Numbered from the stretch's first letter, positions 42,380 through 52,127 are shown. The stretch: DNA of 64,000 nucleotides from Clostridium sp. (GCF_022482905.1 NZ_JAKVOI010000001.1:124001-188000), one strand, 5' to 3'. Notes: generated by a model from the letters alone, not told the origin. Translations and numbers: made by a program.

Positions 42380-43861
42380 ATGAAAAATGATTATCCTTGG
42401 ATACTTAATATTGATGATACTTTGTGGAAAGTATATTTAGATGGCAATAATTCGTTAGTTTATAGGATAATGCAAGAGGAAAGCAAGTGGTCAGAGGAAA
42501 AAATTATTGATGTAGAAGTAATTAAATTTACAATATGTGTAGAAAGTGAAATAATTCATATAATATATTTAAATAAAAATAATGAGATGAAATATTGTAC
42601 AAACAAAGAGGAAAAATGGTTTGGAAAAGTACTTTATATTGTAGAAAAAAATGAATTGAATATAGAGAGTTTAAAAACAGCAATTTTAAATGGCAGGATG
42701 CATTTATTCTATTTGCTTGTAGCTCCGGGAGAAAGCAAGCATGGAATTTTAAAACACTGTATATGGAATGGTACCAGGACAGATATTTATACTGTTCAAC
42801 ATATAGTTCTTTCAGACAAGGTTGAAGAATATTATGAAGTGGTTGTGGAAAAAAATAAATATATTCATGCTTTTTTCCTTTCAGACAGAGGAAATGAGAT
42901 ATCGTTGAATTACTGCAGATATGATGACTCATGGTCGACAGCCCAGAGACTCTATGGGCTGCAGGGTAATAATATATTGTTTAGAGTACTGTATATAAAT
43001 AGTGGATTTGAAATAATCAACAAGAGCAGGGATGGAGTAATATATTCTCTGGACCATGTTCATATTGAAGATAACATAGACATGAAGGAATATAAAATAT
43101 ATAAAGGTGAAGCAGATCCGGTAGAACCTGTTCTATTTTATGCAAAAAACAGCATTTATACCTGCTGGAAAGAGAAAAACAGTATATTTTGTTCCAACTA
43201 CAAGATGGGCAAATGGAGCATACCTGTTTGTCTCAACAAGGGAAATGAAATGCAGCTTGGAATATTCAATTTTATACAGGGAGCTGCCGGTGAAGTAGCT
43301 AATATGATTTATGGCGCTGAAAATGCCAGAGATGATACAACACATGTATTTTCACATGAAGAATTATGGGAGAACTTTGTAAGAAAACAAAAGAATAGGG
43401 AAAACAGCAGTATAAATATAAGACAGGAAGATGAAAGCATTGAGGAAATACAGGAAAAGTTTAAAAACATATTTTATGAAAACAGTATTTTAAAAGAAAA
43501 GATAGATTCCTTCAGCAGTTATATGCAGAAGAAAAAACAGATTACAGACGAATATAAAAATAAAATTGCAAAAATCATTGAGCAAAAAAAGAGGCTGGAG
43601 GAAAATTGTAAATTCTTTATGGAGGTCAAGGATAATATACAAAGAGAACTCAATCAGGTAAAACACAAGTTGGAAAGCAAGGAGAAAGCTGAGAAGAGTA
43701 CTAAATATAAACTTGAAGAAAAAGATAGAAGCAACAGGGAATTGAAAGACAGGCTTGATTCTCTTATAGAAGAAAATATGAGACTTAGAGAGGAATTGAA
43801 TTTGGAGAAAAGCAGGCCGCTGTTGAGAAAGTTGTTTGGAAAAAAGGACAATGATATATAA
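42380..43861 (+). CDS. Uncharacterised propeller-like and coiled-coil protein
   Basis: 493 residues. Residues 1 to about 315 consist of repeated short strands with Trp/Tyr/His blocks (NDYPWILNIDDTLWKVY, IIHIIYLNKNNEMKYC, MHLFYLLVAP, YIHAFFLSD, SIYTCWKEK), which suggests a beta-propeller. Residues about 355-480 are a charged coiled coil (KIIEQKKRLEENC to LIEENMRLREELN). No signal peptide. I do not recognise a named family. The divergent Cys-rich neighbour suggests a spore-coat or assembly role, which is a guess. The ATG at 42380 is preceded by GGGGG; a GTG at 42368 lies inside that site. Confidence 0.68.
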   Translation: MKNDYPWILNIDDTLWKVYLDGNNSLVYRIMQEESKWSEEKIIDVEVIKFTICVESEIIHIIYLNKNNEMKYCTNKEEKWFGKVLYIVEKNELNIESLKTAILNGRMHLFYLLVAPGESKHGILKHCIWNGTRTDIYTVQHIVLSDKVEEYYEVVVEKNKYIHAFFLSDRGNEISLNYCRYDDSWSTAQRLYGLQGNNILFRVLYINSGFEIINKSRDGVIYSLDHVHIEDNIDMKEYKIYKGEADPVEPVLFYAKNSIYTCWKEKNSIFCSNYKMGKWSIPVCLNKGNEMQLGIFNFIQGAAGEVANMIYGAENARDDTTHVFSHEELWENFVRKQKNRENSSINIRQEDESIEEIQEKFKNIFYENSILKEKIDSFSSYMQKKKQITDEYKNKIAKIIEQKKRLEENCKFFMEVKDNIQRELNQVKHKLESKEKAEKSTKYKLEEKDRSNRELKDRLDSLIEENMRLREELNLEKSRPLLRKLFGKKDNDI

Positions 43862-43870
43862 TAATCTGTA

Positions 43871-43908
43871 TAAAACTCTGATTGATTGATCGGAGTTTTA
43901 TATTTTAT
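43871..43908 (+). terminator. Terminator after the propeller/coiled-coil gene
   Basis: 11-bp stem TAAAACTCTGA (43871-43881) with TCGGAGTTTTA (43890-43900), one G-T pair, followed by TATTTTAT. Confidence 0.8.
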
Positions 43909-43997
43909 AAGGCCAGATGTTGCATCAGCACTTGAAAATATAGAAATTTCAGTCTAATATTAAGTATTACATGGATATTTTATTAGGAGGGAAAAAC

Positions 43998-45401
43998 ATG
44001 CGTTCCAGGATAGAGAAGGATTTGCTTGGGGAAAGAAAAATATCTGATTTAAACTATTTTGGTATAAATACACTTAGGGCCCTGGAAAATTTTGATTTAC
44101 AAGGTAAGATCAATAATGTAAATTTAATAAGGGAAATTGCACTTATAAAAAAAGCTGCAGCCATAGTCAATAGGAATTTGAATAATATATCGGATAAAAA
44201 AGCAGCTGCAATAATTAAGGCCAGTGAAGAAGCTGCAGCCGGGAAATTTGACGGACAATTCAAATTAAGTGCCTTTCAAGGCGGGGCTGGAACGTCCACA
44301 AATATGAATGTAAACGAAGTTATTGCCAATAGGGCAATAGAGCTGCTGGGAGGTAAAAAAGGCGACTATAGTTTGGTCCATCCACTTAATGACGTTAATA
44401 TGTCGCAATCTACCAATGACGTCTATCCAACTGCACTTAGAATTGCAGCTATAAGGGCTATAAGAAAATTGAGCAGTTCCCTGGCTGATCTTCAGAATGA
44501 ACTGCAAATTAAGGAAAATGAATTTTCAGATATATTGAAACTGGGCAGAACTGAGTTGATGGATGCACTTCCGATGATGGCAGGACAGGGATTCGGAGCT
44601 TATTCCAGGGCAATATCAAGGGATAGATGGAGAATCTACAAGGTGGAGGAAAGACTCAGAGAAGTAAATATAGGCGGTACTGCAATAGGTACTGGATTTA
44701 ATGCTTCAAATAAATTTATATATGAAATAACAGATGTGCTCCAGGATTTGACCGGGCTTGGAATTGCAAGATCCGACTATCCAATGGATATTACCCAAAA
44801 TTGTGATGTTTTTGTGGAAGTATCCGGATTGCTAAAATCACTTGCGGTCAATCTCATGAAAATTTCAAGTGATCTGAGAATTTTAAATTCAGGACCGAAA
44901 GGTGGAATTGGGGAGGTTATTCTTCCGGAGGTTCAGGCAGGTTCTACTATAATGCCCGGGAAGGTCAACCCTGTTATAGCTGAAATGGTTGCACAGGTCA
45001 GCATGAGAGTCATATCGAATGATGCAGCCATAACCATGGCAGCTGGATCAGGACAGCTTGAATTAAATGCATTTGTTCCTTTAATAGCTGAATGCCTTTT
45101 GGAATCACTTGAGCTTCTTGAAAGGGCAGTAGTGATATTTGGAGAAAAGTGCATTAAAAGTATCAATATAAATGAAGAGAATTGTAGAAAAAATATAGAG
45201 GCTTCTACAGCTGCAGCTGCAGCTCTCGTGCATTATATTGGATATGACAGGACAAGTGAACTGGCAAAAAAGGCTTTGAAGGACAATAGATCCATAAAAG
45301 ATATTCTGTATGAAATGGACATATTGCCAAGGGATAAAATTGATGAGATATTAAATCCGTATCAGCTTACCAAACCGGGTATACCTGGTAAATATGAATA
45401 A
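43998..45401 (+). CDS. aspA: Aspartate ammonia-lyase
   Basis: Fumarase/aspartase superfamily, 467 residues. Signatures: GGAGTSTNMNVNEV, the TNDVYPTALR element and the catalytic loop GSTIMPGKVNP. It releases ammonia from aspartate to give fumarate. The ATG at 43998 follows AGGAGG; codons upstream to 43971 lack a site. It overlaps the ribosome binding region of hydF, and an aspA gene coupled to hydF is a recurring clostridial arrangement; a link to hydrogenase maturation, for example ammonia handling, has been guessed at from such neighbourhoods but is unproven. Confidence 0.93.
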   Translation: MRSRIEKDLLGERKISDLNYFGINTLRALENFDLQGKINNVNLIREIALIKKAAAIVNRNLNNISDKKAAAIIKASEEAAAGKFDGQFKLSAFQGGAGTSTNMNVNEVIANRAIELLGGKKGDYSLVHPLNDVNMSQSTNDVYPTALRIAAIRAIRKLSSSLADLQNELQIKENEFSDILKLGRTELMDALPMMAGQGFGAYSRAISRDRWRIYKVEERLREVNIGGTAIGTGFNASNKFIYEITDVLQDLTGLGIARSDYPMDITQNCDVFVEVSGLLKSLAVNLMKISSDLRILNSGPKGGIGEVILPEVQAGSTIMPGKVNPVIAEMVAQVSMRVISNDAAITMAAGSGQLELNAFVPLIAECLLESLELLERAVVIFGEKCIKSININEENCRKNIEASTAAAAALVHYIGYDRTSELAKKALKDNRSIKDILYEMDILPRDKIDEILNPYQLTKPGIPGKYE

Positions 45402-45414
45402 TGGAGGTGCAGTG

Positions 45415-46650
45415 ATGGGATTGAACGAAACACCGCGTTCAGTTAGGACGCATATAGCAATCTTCGGGAAAAGGAACGCTGGGAAATCAAGCGTTATAAA
45501 TGCCATAACTGAGCAGAATGCAGCTATTGTATCAGACGTTAAGGGAACTACTACAGATCCTGTTTATAAGTCTATGGAAATCCTTCCAATAGGGCCCTGT
45601 GTAATAATAGATACTGCCGGTCTTGATGATACTGGTGAATTGGGGCAGCTTAGAAGACAAAAAACAATGAAAGTTCTGAATGAGGCAGACATATCCATAG
45701 TTGTAGTGGATTCGACTGTTGGAATAACAGATTATGATGAATACATAATAAATGATATAAAGGAAAAGAAAATTCCAATTGTAATTGTATTGAATAAAGC
45801 GGATTTATCAGATGCAGGAAGTGATGAAGTTCAGAGTATAGAAAAAAAATTTGGAAGCCCTGTAATAAAAGTATCTGCAGTTACAGGTAGTGGAATAAGA
45901 GAACTGAAGGGTGAAATCATAAAAGTACTGCCTGAAAGCAGTGATAAATTCAAGATAATTGGAGACCTGATAAATCCAGGAGATTTTGTGGTCCTGGTTA
46001 CCCCTATAGATAAAGCGGCTCCTAAAGGAAGACTTATACTTCCACAGCAGCAGACAATAAGAGATGTTCTTGAAAGTGATGCCATGGCTGTAATTACAAA
46101 GGAATACGAGTTGAGAGATACCCTCGATAACTTGTCCAAGAAACCCAAAATAGTTGTAACGGATTCCCAGGTATTTCTAAAAGTTGCTGCTGATACACCT
46201 AAAGATATATTGATGACGTCATTTTCAATATTGTTTGCAAGGTATAAGGGAAATCTAGTAGAGCTTGTAAAAGGGGTCAAGGCCATAGGTAAATTAAAAG
46301 ATGGGGATAAGATCCTGATAGCAGAGGGGTGTACCCATCACAGACAGTCAGATGACATAGGAACAGTCAAAATACCAAGATGGATAAGGCAGGCTACCGG
46401 GAAGAAAATAGACTTTGAATATTCTTCAGGAGTTTCTTTTAAAGATGACATAAGAAAATATGCTCTTGTAGTTCACTGCGGTGGATGTATGCTGAACAGG
46501 TCAGCCATGCTCTACAGGATCAATTCGGCTAAAAAGTTTAAAGTCCCAATAGTCAATTATGGTATACTTATTGCATATGTACAGGGCATATTGGATAGGG
46601 CACTAAAACCATTCCCGCTGGCAAATATGGTATGGAAAGAAGAAAATTAG
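45415..46650 (+). CDS. hydF: [FeFe]-hydrogenase H-cluster maturation GTPase HydF
   Basis: Scaffold on which the diiron subcluster is built before transfer to the hydrogenase. The GTPase part has GKRNAGKSS (18-26), DTAGL and NKADL. The cluster-binding part has Cys306-x-His308 and His354-Cys355-x2-Cys358, matching the CxH...HCxxC rule. 411 residues is normal. The ATG at 45415 follows GGAGG; the gene begins 13 bases after aspA. HydE and HydG are not in this window. Confidence 0.96.
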   Translation: MGLNETPRSVRTHIAIFGKRNAGKSSVINAITEQNAAIVSDVKGTTTDPVYKSMEILPIGPCVIIDTAGLDDTGELGQLRRQKTMKVLNEADISIVVVDSTVGITDYDEYIINDIKEKKIPIVIVLNKADLSDAGSDEVQSIEKKFGSPVIKVSAVTGSGIRELKGEIIKVLPESSDKFKIIGDLINPGDFVVLVTPIDKAAPKGRLILPQQQTIRDVLESDAMAVITKEYELRDTLDNLSKKPKIVVTDSQVFLKVAADTPKDILMTSFSILFARYKGNLVELVKGVKAIGKLKDGDKILIAEGCTHHRQSDDIGTVKIPRWIRQATGKKIDFEYSSGVSFKDDIRKYALVVHCGGCMLNRSAMLYRINSAKKFKVPIVNYGILIAYVQGILDRALKPFPLANMVWKEEN

Positions 46651-46660
46651 AAGAACAGGG

Positions 46661-46690
46661 CCTGTTGAAATGAAATTTTCAACAGGTCTC
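46661..46690 (+). terminator. Terminator after hydF
   Basis: CCTGTTGAAA (46661-46670) pairs with TTTCAACAGG (46677-46686). It also lies at the 3' end of the convergent gene at 46690. Confidence 0.7.
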
Positions 46691-47385
46691 TATATAAAGA
46701 ATATACTTCCTCTGTCTATGAGTTTCCCTTTCCTCAAGAATACAGGCTTCATATTGTGTTTTTTTAGAAAAGCAAGCATTTTTTCACCATAGGAATAATA
46801 GCTCAAGTCTCCAAAAAATACTACACAATCGTCAAAGGAGCCGCAGCATCCCCCTATAAAGCCATAATCGAAGTTAGGAAGTAAAATATCTCCATAGGGG
46901 ATTTGCAGCAAATTGACATTCTCCTCTAAAAGTGCAGTATAAATACCGGTATCACTTGTAACAACTGCATTTTTACCGATTATTGCCGAGGAACATTTTG
47001 TATAGCCCTGGTTTACATTTATAAGCTTTTTATTTTTTATATTATTTAATAATACATGATCTGTATATTTTAAATTGTGGACGAATAATTCTGGAAGATC
47101 AAGTGCGTTCAAAATTATGTCCTCTGGATATCTATCTGTAAGTTTGCATTCGGATAAAAGCACATCTATGCCTATATTTTCTAACTTTTTTATAAAACTT
47201 TTATCAATATTTCGGTGAACTACAGCAGTATGTTTGTCTATAAAATGCAGAAGCATATCCGGATGACCGCAGACTTCGCCGTAGAGCTCTCTGCATGGCG
47301 GGCATATTATAATTTCTGCTCCAAGTTTGATCAAATTTTCTTTTTCTTCAATGCTTGTTCTAAAATCAATAATTGCGTATTTCAT
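46690..47385 (-). CDS. DUF6873-like GME-fold protein
   Basis: 231 residues with recurring pattern blocks IICPPCRELYGEVCGHPDM, VNQGYTKCSSAIIG, AVVTSDTGI and FIGGCCGSFDD. This looks like the guanidine-modifying-enzyme fold of the clostridial DUF6873 group. The CGHPDM His and paired cysteines (GGCCG) may be functional, but the reaction is unknown. The start is the ATG at 47385 behind AAAGGAG; the reading frame stays open upstream to 47451 without a site. Confidence 0.65.
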   Translation of the reverse strand: MKYAIIDFRTSIEEKENLIKLGAEIIICPPCRELYGEVCGHPDMLLHFIDKHTAVVHRNIDKSFIKKLENIGIDVLLSECKLTDRYPEDIILNALDLPELFVHNLKYTDHVLLNNIKNKKLINVNQGYTKCSSAIIGKNAVVTSDTGIYTALLEENVNLLQIPYGDILLPNFDYGFIGGCCGSFDDCVVFFGDLSYYSYGEKMLAFLKKHNMKPVFLRKGKLIDRGSIFFI

Positions 47386-47510
47386 GTTAATTCTCCTTTT
47401 ATGTTTGTAAATATTATAAGCTTGCAGGCTAAACTTGTCGATATTTGACAATCAAATTTTGAATATAGATTTTGTTTAGATGCATACTATTTGAGAAGGG
47501 AGTGTGAAAA

Positions 47511-48377
47511 ATGCCGCTGTTAATTTTAGTTTATAAGGCTGAAAAAGAAAATATAATAAATGGAATAAGAGCTATGAGAGAATATTTTAAAGGTAAAAAT
47601 ATAAATATAGGTATATCTGAAAAGATGGAATCCGATACTCACTTCCTAAAGATATTTTCCGATAGTGAATTAAATGAAAGGCTTAAAAATATATTCAATA
47701 TTTATATAGCTGATATACTGTACAGTATAATGGTAGATGAATTCTACAAAAAGGACATGGACAATTTTTTAAGTGAGACCTATTTTTTCTTGAATACCGG
47801 GGAGATTGAGTGGATAAAAAAAGAAAGTATTAATTGTATTAAAGGAAACATATCAATTATAGATGAAAATTCTGTCTATTGTATAAATAAAAAAAATGAC
47901 ATAATTGAAAAGATAATAAGATGTATAGATGAAAACAACAATATAAACGTAGAAGGATTTGTTACCTTCAGAATGAAGAATATACTGGATGATTTTGAAA
48001 GTATAGTGGATAAAGTGGTAGAAAAGTACATGGTTGAAAAAGAATATGATGAGTTTATAAAGCTTCTTAAGTATTTTGTGGAAATACAGGAAAGCAAAAT
48101 AGATTATCTGGATATAGTTATACAAGATAGTGGAAATTATATTATAAGAGACGAAAATGGCGCTGATATAACAAATAAATTGTTCAACGAGCTGGATGAA
48201 TGCAGAAACAATAATGCTGCAACTTCTGAAGATATGCTCATAAGTACTCTTATAACCAATGCCCCTGAGCGTATAAGCATACATTCCATTGAGAATTGCA
48301 GAAATGAAGAGCTTATAGATACAATACAGAAAGTGTTTACTGACAGGGTAAAGCTTTTTAATAAATGTAATGTATAA
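47511..48377 (+). CDS. ytxC: YtxC-like sporulation protein
   Basis: 288 residues, cytoplasmic. The central FVTFRMKNIL segment and the helical block KYMVEKEYDEFIKLLKYFV match the YtxC family, named a putative sporulation protein. Its usual position just upstream of thrS is kept here, which supports the call. The ATG follows AAGGGAG. The biochemical role is unknown. Confidence 0.82.
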   Translation: MPLLILVYKAEKENIINGIRAMREYFKGKNINIGISEKMESDTHFLKIFSDSELNERLKNIFNIYIADILYSIMVDEFYKKDMDNFLSETYFFLNTGEIEWIKKESINCIKGNISIIDENSVYCINKKNDIIEKIIRCIDENNNINVEGFVTFRMKNILDDFESIVDKVVEKYMVEKEYDEFIKLLKYFVEIQESKIDYLDIVIQDSGNYIIRDENGADITNKLFNELDECRNNNAATSEDMLISTLITNAPERISIHSIENCRNEELIDTIQKVFTDRVKLFNKCNV

Positions 48378-48391
48378 TAGAATTTTTTATA

Positions 48392-48420
48392 TTGACATAT
48401 TTGATCAATAATAATAAAAT
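48392..48420 (+). promoter_or_regulatory. Sigma-A promoter of the thrS T-box transcript
   Basis: TTGACA (48392-48397), 17 bp, TAAAAT (48415-48420). It directly precedes the T-box leader. Confidence 0.7.
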
Positions 48421-48426
48421 AAGTAC

Positions 48427-48735
48427 CATAAGCAAAGGTAATGACAAGGAAAAGTAGATAAAACATTGTCTCAAGAGATAAAAACTTGTTAGCTGAGAGG
48501 TTTTTTAGACGATGTTTATTGAAAAACCACCTTTGAACCGGATACTGAATATGGTATCACATATTTATCCATTATTAAGTATTTCCGTTAACCGGCGTTA
48601 AAGGTACAGAGATAACAGTATAAGTGTATGTATCGATCTATATAACTATACAATTATTTGTATGCTTTACGGTTAACTTGGGTGGAAACACGGCAGACAG
48701 CTCGTCCCATGATTTATGGGAGGGGCTTTTTTAAT
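48427..48735 (+). ncRNA. T-box leader controlling thrS
   Basis: This fills the 408-base gap before thrS. The T-box GGTGGAAACACGG is at 48681-48693. The terminator stem (arms 48699-48710 and 48715-48726) is followed by a T run at 48725-48732. A likely specifier ACC (Thr) is at 48537-48539 in the CTTTGA-ACC context, consistent with the gene. Confidence 0.88.
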
Positions 48736-48785
48736 TTTAAAATTATTAATATCGTTGCTATATATTTTGTAGGAGGAGGAAAATA

Positions 48786-50699
48786 ATGATAAAAGTATCT
48801 TTGAAAAATGGAAAAGTAATTGAAGTTGAGAGCGGATCTACTATATCGGATGTAGCATCTAAAATAAGTATTTCCCTCGGGAAAAAGGCGGTAGGTGCCA
48901 AGTTGAATGGAAAAGTTGCAGAACTCATGGAAGAAGTGAGGGAAGATTGCAGGGTTGAAATACTTACATTTGAAGATGAGGAAGGAAAGAAGATAGTATG
49001 GCATACTGGATCCCATATACTTGCACAGGCAGTCAAAAGGTTATATCCGGATGTAAAATTAGCCATAGGTCCTGCCATAGACAATGGATTTTATTATGAC
49101 CTGGATGCAGATTTTTCATTTACGCCGGAGCTTCTTGAAAAAATTGAGTCAGAAATGAACAAAATAATAAAACAAAATGAGAAGCTTGAAAAATTTGAGT
49201 TGCCAAGACCTGAAGCCATAAAATTAATGGAAGAGGCTGGAGAACCCTATAAAGTTGAATTGATTAAGGATCTTCCAGAAGATGAGGTAATAACTTTCTA
49301 TAGACAGGGAGACTTTGTAGATCTCTGTGCAGGTCCCCATGTACCTTCAACAGGCAGGGTAAAGGTAGTAAAACTTCTTTCAATTGCAGGGGCCTACTGG
49401 AGAGGAAATGAGAACAATAAAATGCTCCAGAGAATATATGGAATTGTCTTTGAAAAGAAAAGCGAACTGCAGGATTATTTGAAAATGATAGAAGAAGCCA
49501 AAAAGAGAGATCATAGAAAACTTGGGAAAGAACTTGATTTATTCAGCATACATGAGGAAGGCCCCGGATTTCCTTTCTTCCATCCAAAGGGAATGGTTAT
49601 AAGAAATACCCTTCAGGAGTTCTGGAGGGAAGTTCATAGGAAAGCAGGGTATGATGAGATAATGACTCCGATCATATTGAATGAGGAATTGTGGCACAAG
49701 TCAGGACACTGGGATCATTATAAAGAAAATATGTATTTTACTAAAATAGATGATGAGGATTATGCTATAAAGCCAATGAACTGTCCAGGTTCAATACTTG
49801 TATATAAGAGTAAAATGCATTCCTACAAGGATTTTCCTATAAGATATGGTGAAATGGGAATTGTTCACAGACACGAGAAATCAGGAGCACTTCACGGACT
49901 TATGAGAGTGAGATGTTTTACCCAGGATGATGCACATATATTCGTAACTAGGGATATGATTAAAGAGGAGCTTTTGAATGTAATAAAACTTATAGATAAT
50001 TTTTACAAGGTATTTGGATTTGAGTATTTTGTGGAACTGTCCACAAGACCGGAGAATTCCATGGGAAGTGATGAAGACTGGAATACTGCAACAGAGGGCT
50101 TGAAGTCTGCATTGGAGGCAGCAGGACTGGATTACAAGGTGAATGAAGGAGATGGAGCTTTCTATGGACCTAAGATAGACTTCCATTTAAGAGATTCAAT
50201 AGGAAGAACATGGCAGTGTGGAACAGTTCAGCTGGATTTCCAGATGCCATCATGTTTTGACTTGACCTATGTAGGACCGGATGGGGAAAAACACAGACCA
50301 GTCATGCTCCACAGAGTTGTATTTGGATCTATAGAGAGGTTCATAGGAATATTGATAGAAAACTATGCAGGAGCTTTTCCCGTATGGCTTGCACCGGTTC
50401 AGGTTGAAGTTATGAATATAACTGACTCACAAATTGATTATGTGAATAAAATAGTAGAGGAATTAAAGGAAAGGGACATTAGAGTGGAGTCCGATGTAAG
50501 AAATGAAAAAATAGGATATAAAATAAGGGAAGCTCAGATGCAAAAAGTACCATATATGATTATAATTGGAGAAAAAGAAGTAAGAGAAGGAAACATATCC
50601 GTTAGAAGTAGAAAAGAAGGGGATATAGGAAGCATGCCGCTTGATGAATTCATTTCCAGAATCAAACATCAGATAGCTGAAAAATCAAGGGATATATAA
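48786..50699 (+). CDS. thrS: Threonyl-tRNA synthetase
   Basis: Class II synthetase of 637 residues: a TGS domain (1-62), an editing domain with the HTGSHILAQAVKRL motif, the catalytic core with MNCPGSILVYKS and the class II motif 3 region near GSIERFIG, and a C-terminal anticodon-binding domain. It charges tRNA-Thr and edits mis-charged serine. The ATG follows AGGAGGAGG. The T-box upstream makes expression respond to threonine supply. Confidence 0.97.
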   Translation: MIKVSLKNGKVIEVESGSTISDVASKISISLGKKAVGAKLNGKVAELMEEVREDCRVEILTFEDEEGKKIVWHTGSHILAQAVKRLYPDVKLAIGPAIDNGFYYDLDADFSFTPELLEKIESEMNKIIKQNEKLEKFELPRPEAIKLMEEAGEPYKVELIKDLPEDEVITFYRQGDFVDLCAGPHVPSTGRVKVVKLLSIAGAYWRGNENNKMLQRIYGIVFEKKSELQDYLKMIEEAKKRDHRKLGKELDLFSIHEEGPGFPFFHPKGMVIRNTLQEFWREVHRKAGYDEIMTPIILNEELWHKSGHWDHYKENMYFTKIDDEDYAIKPMNCPGSILVYKSKMHSYKDFPIRYGEMGIVHRHEKSGALHGLMRVRCFTQDDAHIFVTRDMIKEELLNVIKLIDNFYKVFGFEYFVELSTRPENSMGSDEDWNTATEGLKSALEAAGLDYKVNEGDGAFYGPKIDFHLRDSIGRTWQCGTVQLDFQMPSCFDLTYVGPDGEKHRPVMLHRVVFGSIERFIGILIENYAGAFPVWLAPVQVEVMNITDSQIDYVNKIVEELKERDIRVESDVRNEKIGYKIREAQMQKVPYMIIIGEKEVREGNISVRSRKEGDIGSMPLDEFISRIKHQIAEKSRDI

Positions 50700-50719
50700 A
50701 AAAATTATAGCAGCATATA

Positions 50720-50748
50720 TTGACAACAGTGGATATGTATATTATACT
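50720..50748 (+). promoter_or_regulatory. Sigma-A promoter of infC-rpmI-rplT
   Basis: TTGACA (50720-50725), 17 bp, TATACT (50743-50748), upstream of a structured leader. Confidence 0.75.
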
Positions 50749-50754
50749 GAATCA

Positions 50755-50892
50755 TGTTGAGTTTAAAGAAGAAACCAGCCGTTTCTCACCTTACGACATT
50801 GCCGATAGGGTTATCAGGAATTTCAATATAGGATTTTAACATCTTTTTTCTATTGAAGTATAAGAGACGGCATATGCTGTCTCTTTTTTATA
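50755..50892 (+). promoter_or_regulatory. infC leader with attenuator (L20-leader type)
   Basis: A leader of about 140 bases ends in an intrinsic terminator: arm AAGAGACGGCA (from 50862) with TGCTGTCTCTT and a TTTTT run ending near 50889, about 30 bases before infC. In Firmicutes, ribosomal protein L20 binds the infC leader to promote termination; the position and architecture fit, though I cannot confirm the L20-binding fold by eye. Confidence 0.65.
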
Positions 50893-50923
50893 TGTGTGAT
50901 TGATTTATTAGGGGGTGAAAATT

Positions 50924-51436
50924 ATTAATAAAGATTTTCTTGTAAATGAAAAAATAAGAGAAAAAAAGGTAAGAGTTATTGGAAATGACGGACATCAATT
51001 CGGCATTATATCTTTGGATGAAGCTCTTGGGTTTGCAGAAAAAAGTGAACTTGACCTGGTATTGATAGCTCCGGATGCAAAGCCGCCTGTCTGTAAGATA
51101 ATGAACTATGGCAAATTTCTTTATGAGCAGACAAAGAAGGAGAGGGAATCCCGAAAAAAACAGAAAGTTACGGCACTAAAAGAAGTGAGACTCAGTCCTA
51201 CTATTGAAGAACATGATATTTCCATTAAATCCAATAATGCAAGAAAGTTCTTGCTGTCAGGAGATAAAGTTAAAGTTACGATAAGGTTCAGAGGAAGAGA
51301 AGCAGAGTATTCATTTACTGGAAGAAAGATATTAAATAATTTTTATTCTAAACTTGAAGATGCCTGTACAATAGAAAAAAAGGCAAAACTTGAAGGAAGA
51401 AATATGATAATGGTTTTATCACCTAAAAAAGCATAA
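50924..51436 (+). CDS. infC: Translation initiation factor IF-3
   Basis: 170 residues: N-terminal domain with [11 protein letters not shown], linker, then C-terminal domain with [11 protein letters not shown]. It keeps the ribosomal subunits apart and proofreads initiation codons. There is no ATG at the conserved N-terminus. The ribosome binding site GGGGGTGA (50911-50918) points to an ATT at 50924, in the protein order [12 protein letters not shown]; a GTG at 50915 lies inside that site. An AUU start is the classic self-control device for infC. It heads infC-rpmI-rplT. Confidence 0.93.
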   Translation: MNKDFLVNEKIREKKVRVIGNDGHQFGIISLDEALGFAEKSELDLVLIAPDAKPPVCKIMNYGKFLYEQTKKERESRKKQKVTALKEVRLSPTIEEHDISIKSNNARKFLLSGDKVKVTIRFRGREAEYSFTGRKILNNFYSKLEDACTIEKKAKLEGRNMIMVLSPKKA

Positions 51437-51459
51437 TTGAATCGAGAGGAGGAATTGCT

Positions 51460-51657
51460 ATGCCAAAAATGAAAACTAAGAAGAGTGCAGCAAAGAGATT
51501 TAAGGTTACAGGGACTGGAAAGCTTAAAAGGGCAAAGGCTTACAAAAGTCATAAGTTAACTGCTAAGACTTCAAAGGTCAAGAGAAATCTTAGGAAAACA
51601 GGATATGTTGCAGGAGCTCAGGAAAAGAATATGAAGGATTTACTACCTTATTTATAA
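51460..51657 (+). CDS. rpmI: Ribosomal protein bL35
   Basis: 65 residues, very basic, beginning [15 protein letters not shown], the family hallmark, and ending in the usual LLPYL. The ATG follows GAGAGGAGG. Middle gene of the infC operon. Confidence 0.98.
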   Translation: MPKMKTKKSAAKRFKVTGTGKLKRAKAYKSHKLTAKTSKVKRNLRKTGYVAGAQEKNMKDLLPYL

Positions 51658-51684
51658 TCGGGAATTCTAGAAGGAGGTTAAAAA

Positions 51685-52044
51685 ATGGCAAGAGTGAAAA
51701 GAGCTGTGAATGCTCGTAAATATCATAAAAAAGTATTAAAATTGGCTAAAGGCTATTACGGCGGAAGAAGCAAACTGTTTAAAACTGCCAACGAGTCTGT
51801 TATAAGGGCACTTAGAAATGCATATGTAGGAAGAAAGTCGAAAAAGAGAGATTTTAGAAAGCTTTGGATAGCACGAATAAATGCTGCAGCAAGATTAAAT
51901 GGGCTTTCATATTCAAGGTTTATAAATGGAATAAAGACTGCGGGAATAGATATGAATAGAAAGATGCTTTCAGAAATAGCAATAAATGATCCAAAAGCAT
52001 TTACTGAACTGGTTGAGATAGCCAAGAAACAATTAACTGCATAA
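51685..52044 (+). CDS. rplT: Ribosomal protein bL20
   Basis: 119 residues with [18 protein letters not shown] at the start, [13 protein letters not shown] and [11 protein letters not shown]. It is needed for early 50S assembly and is probably the autogenous repressor of this operon through the infC leader. The ATG follows AAGGAGG. Confidence 0.98.
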   Translation: MARVKRAVNARKYHKKVLKLAKGYYGGRSKLFKTANESVIRALRNAYVGRKSKKRDFRKLWIARINAAARLNGLSYSRFINGIKTAGIDMNRKMLSEIAINDPKAFTELVEIAKKQLTA

Positions 52045-52061
52045 ATAAGATTGTATTTACA

Positions 52062-52090
52062 TAAGAGTGTAGGGTTTCTACACTCTTTTG
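52062..52090 (+). terminator. Terminator after rplT
   Basis: AAGAGTGTAG (52062-52071) and CTACACTCTT (52077-52086) with a 5-base loop and TTTTG tail. Confidence 0.85.
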
Positions 52091-52127
52091 AATTAGTATA
52101 TTACAAATAGAAGTTCAGGTGAATTTA

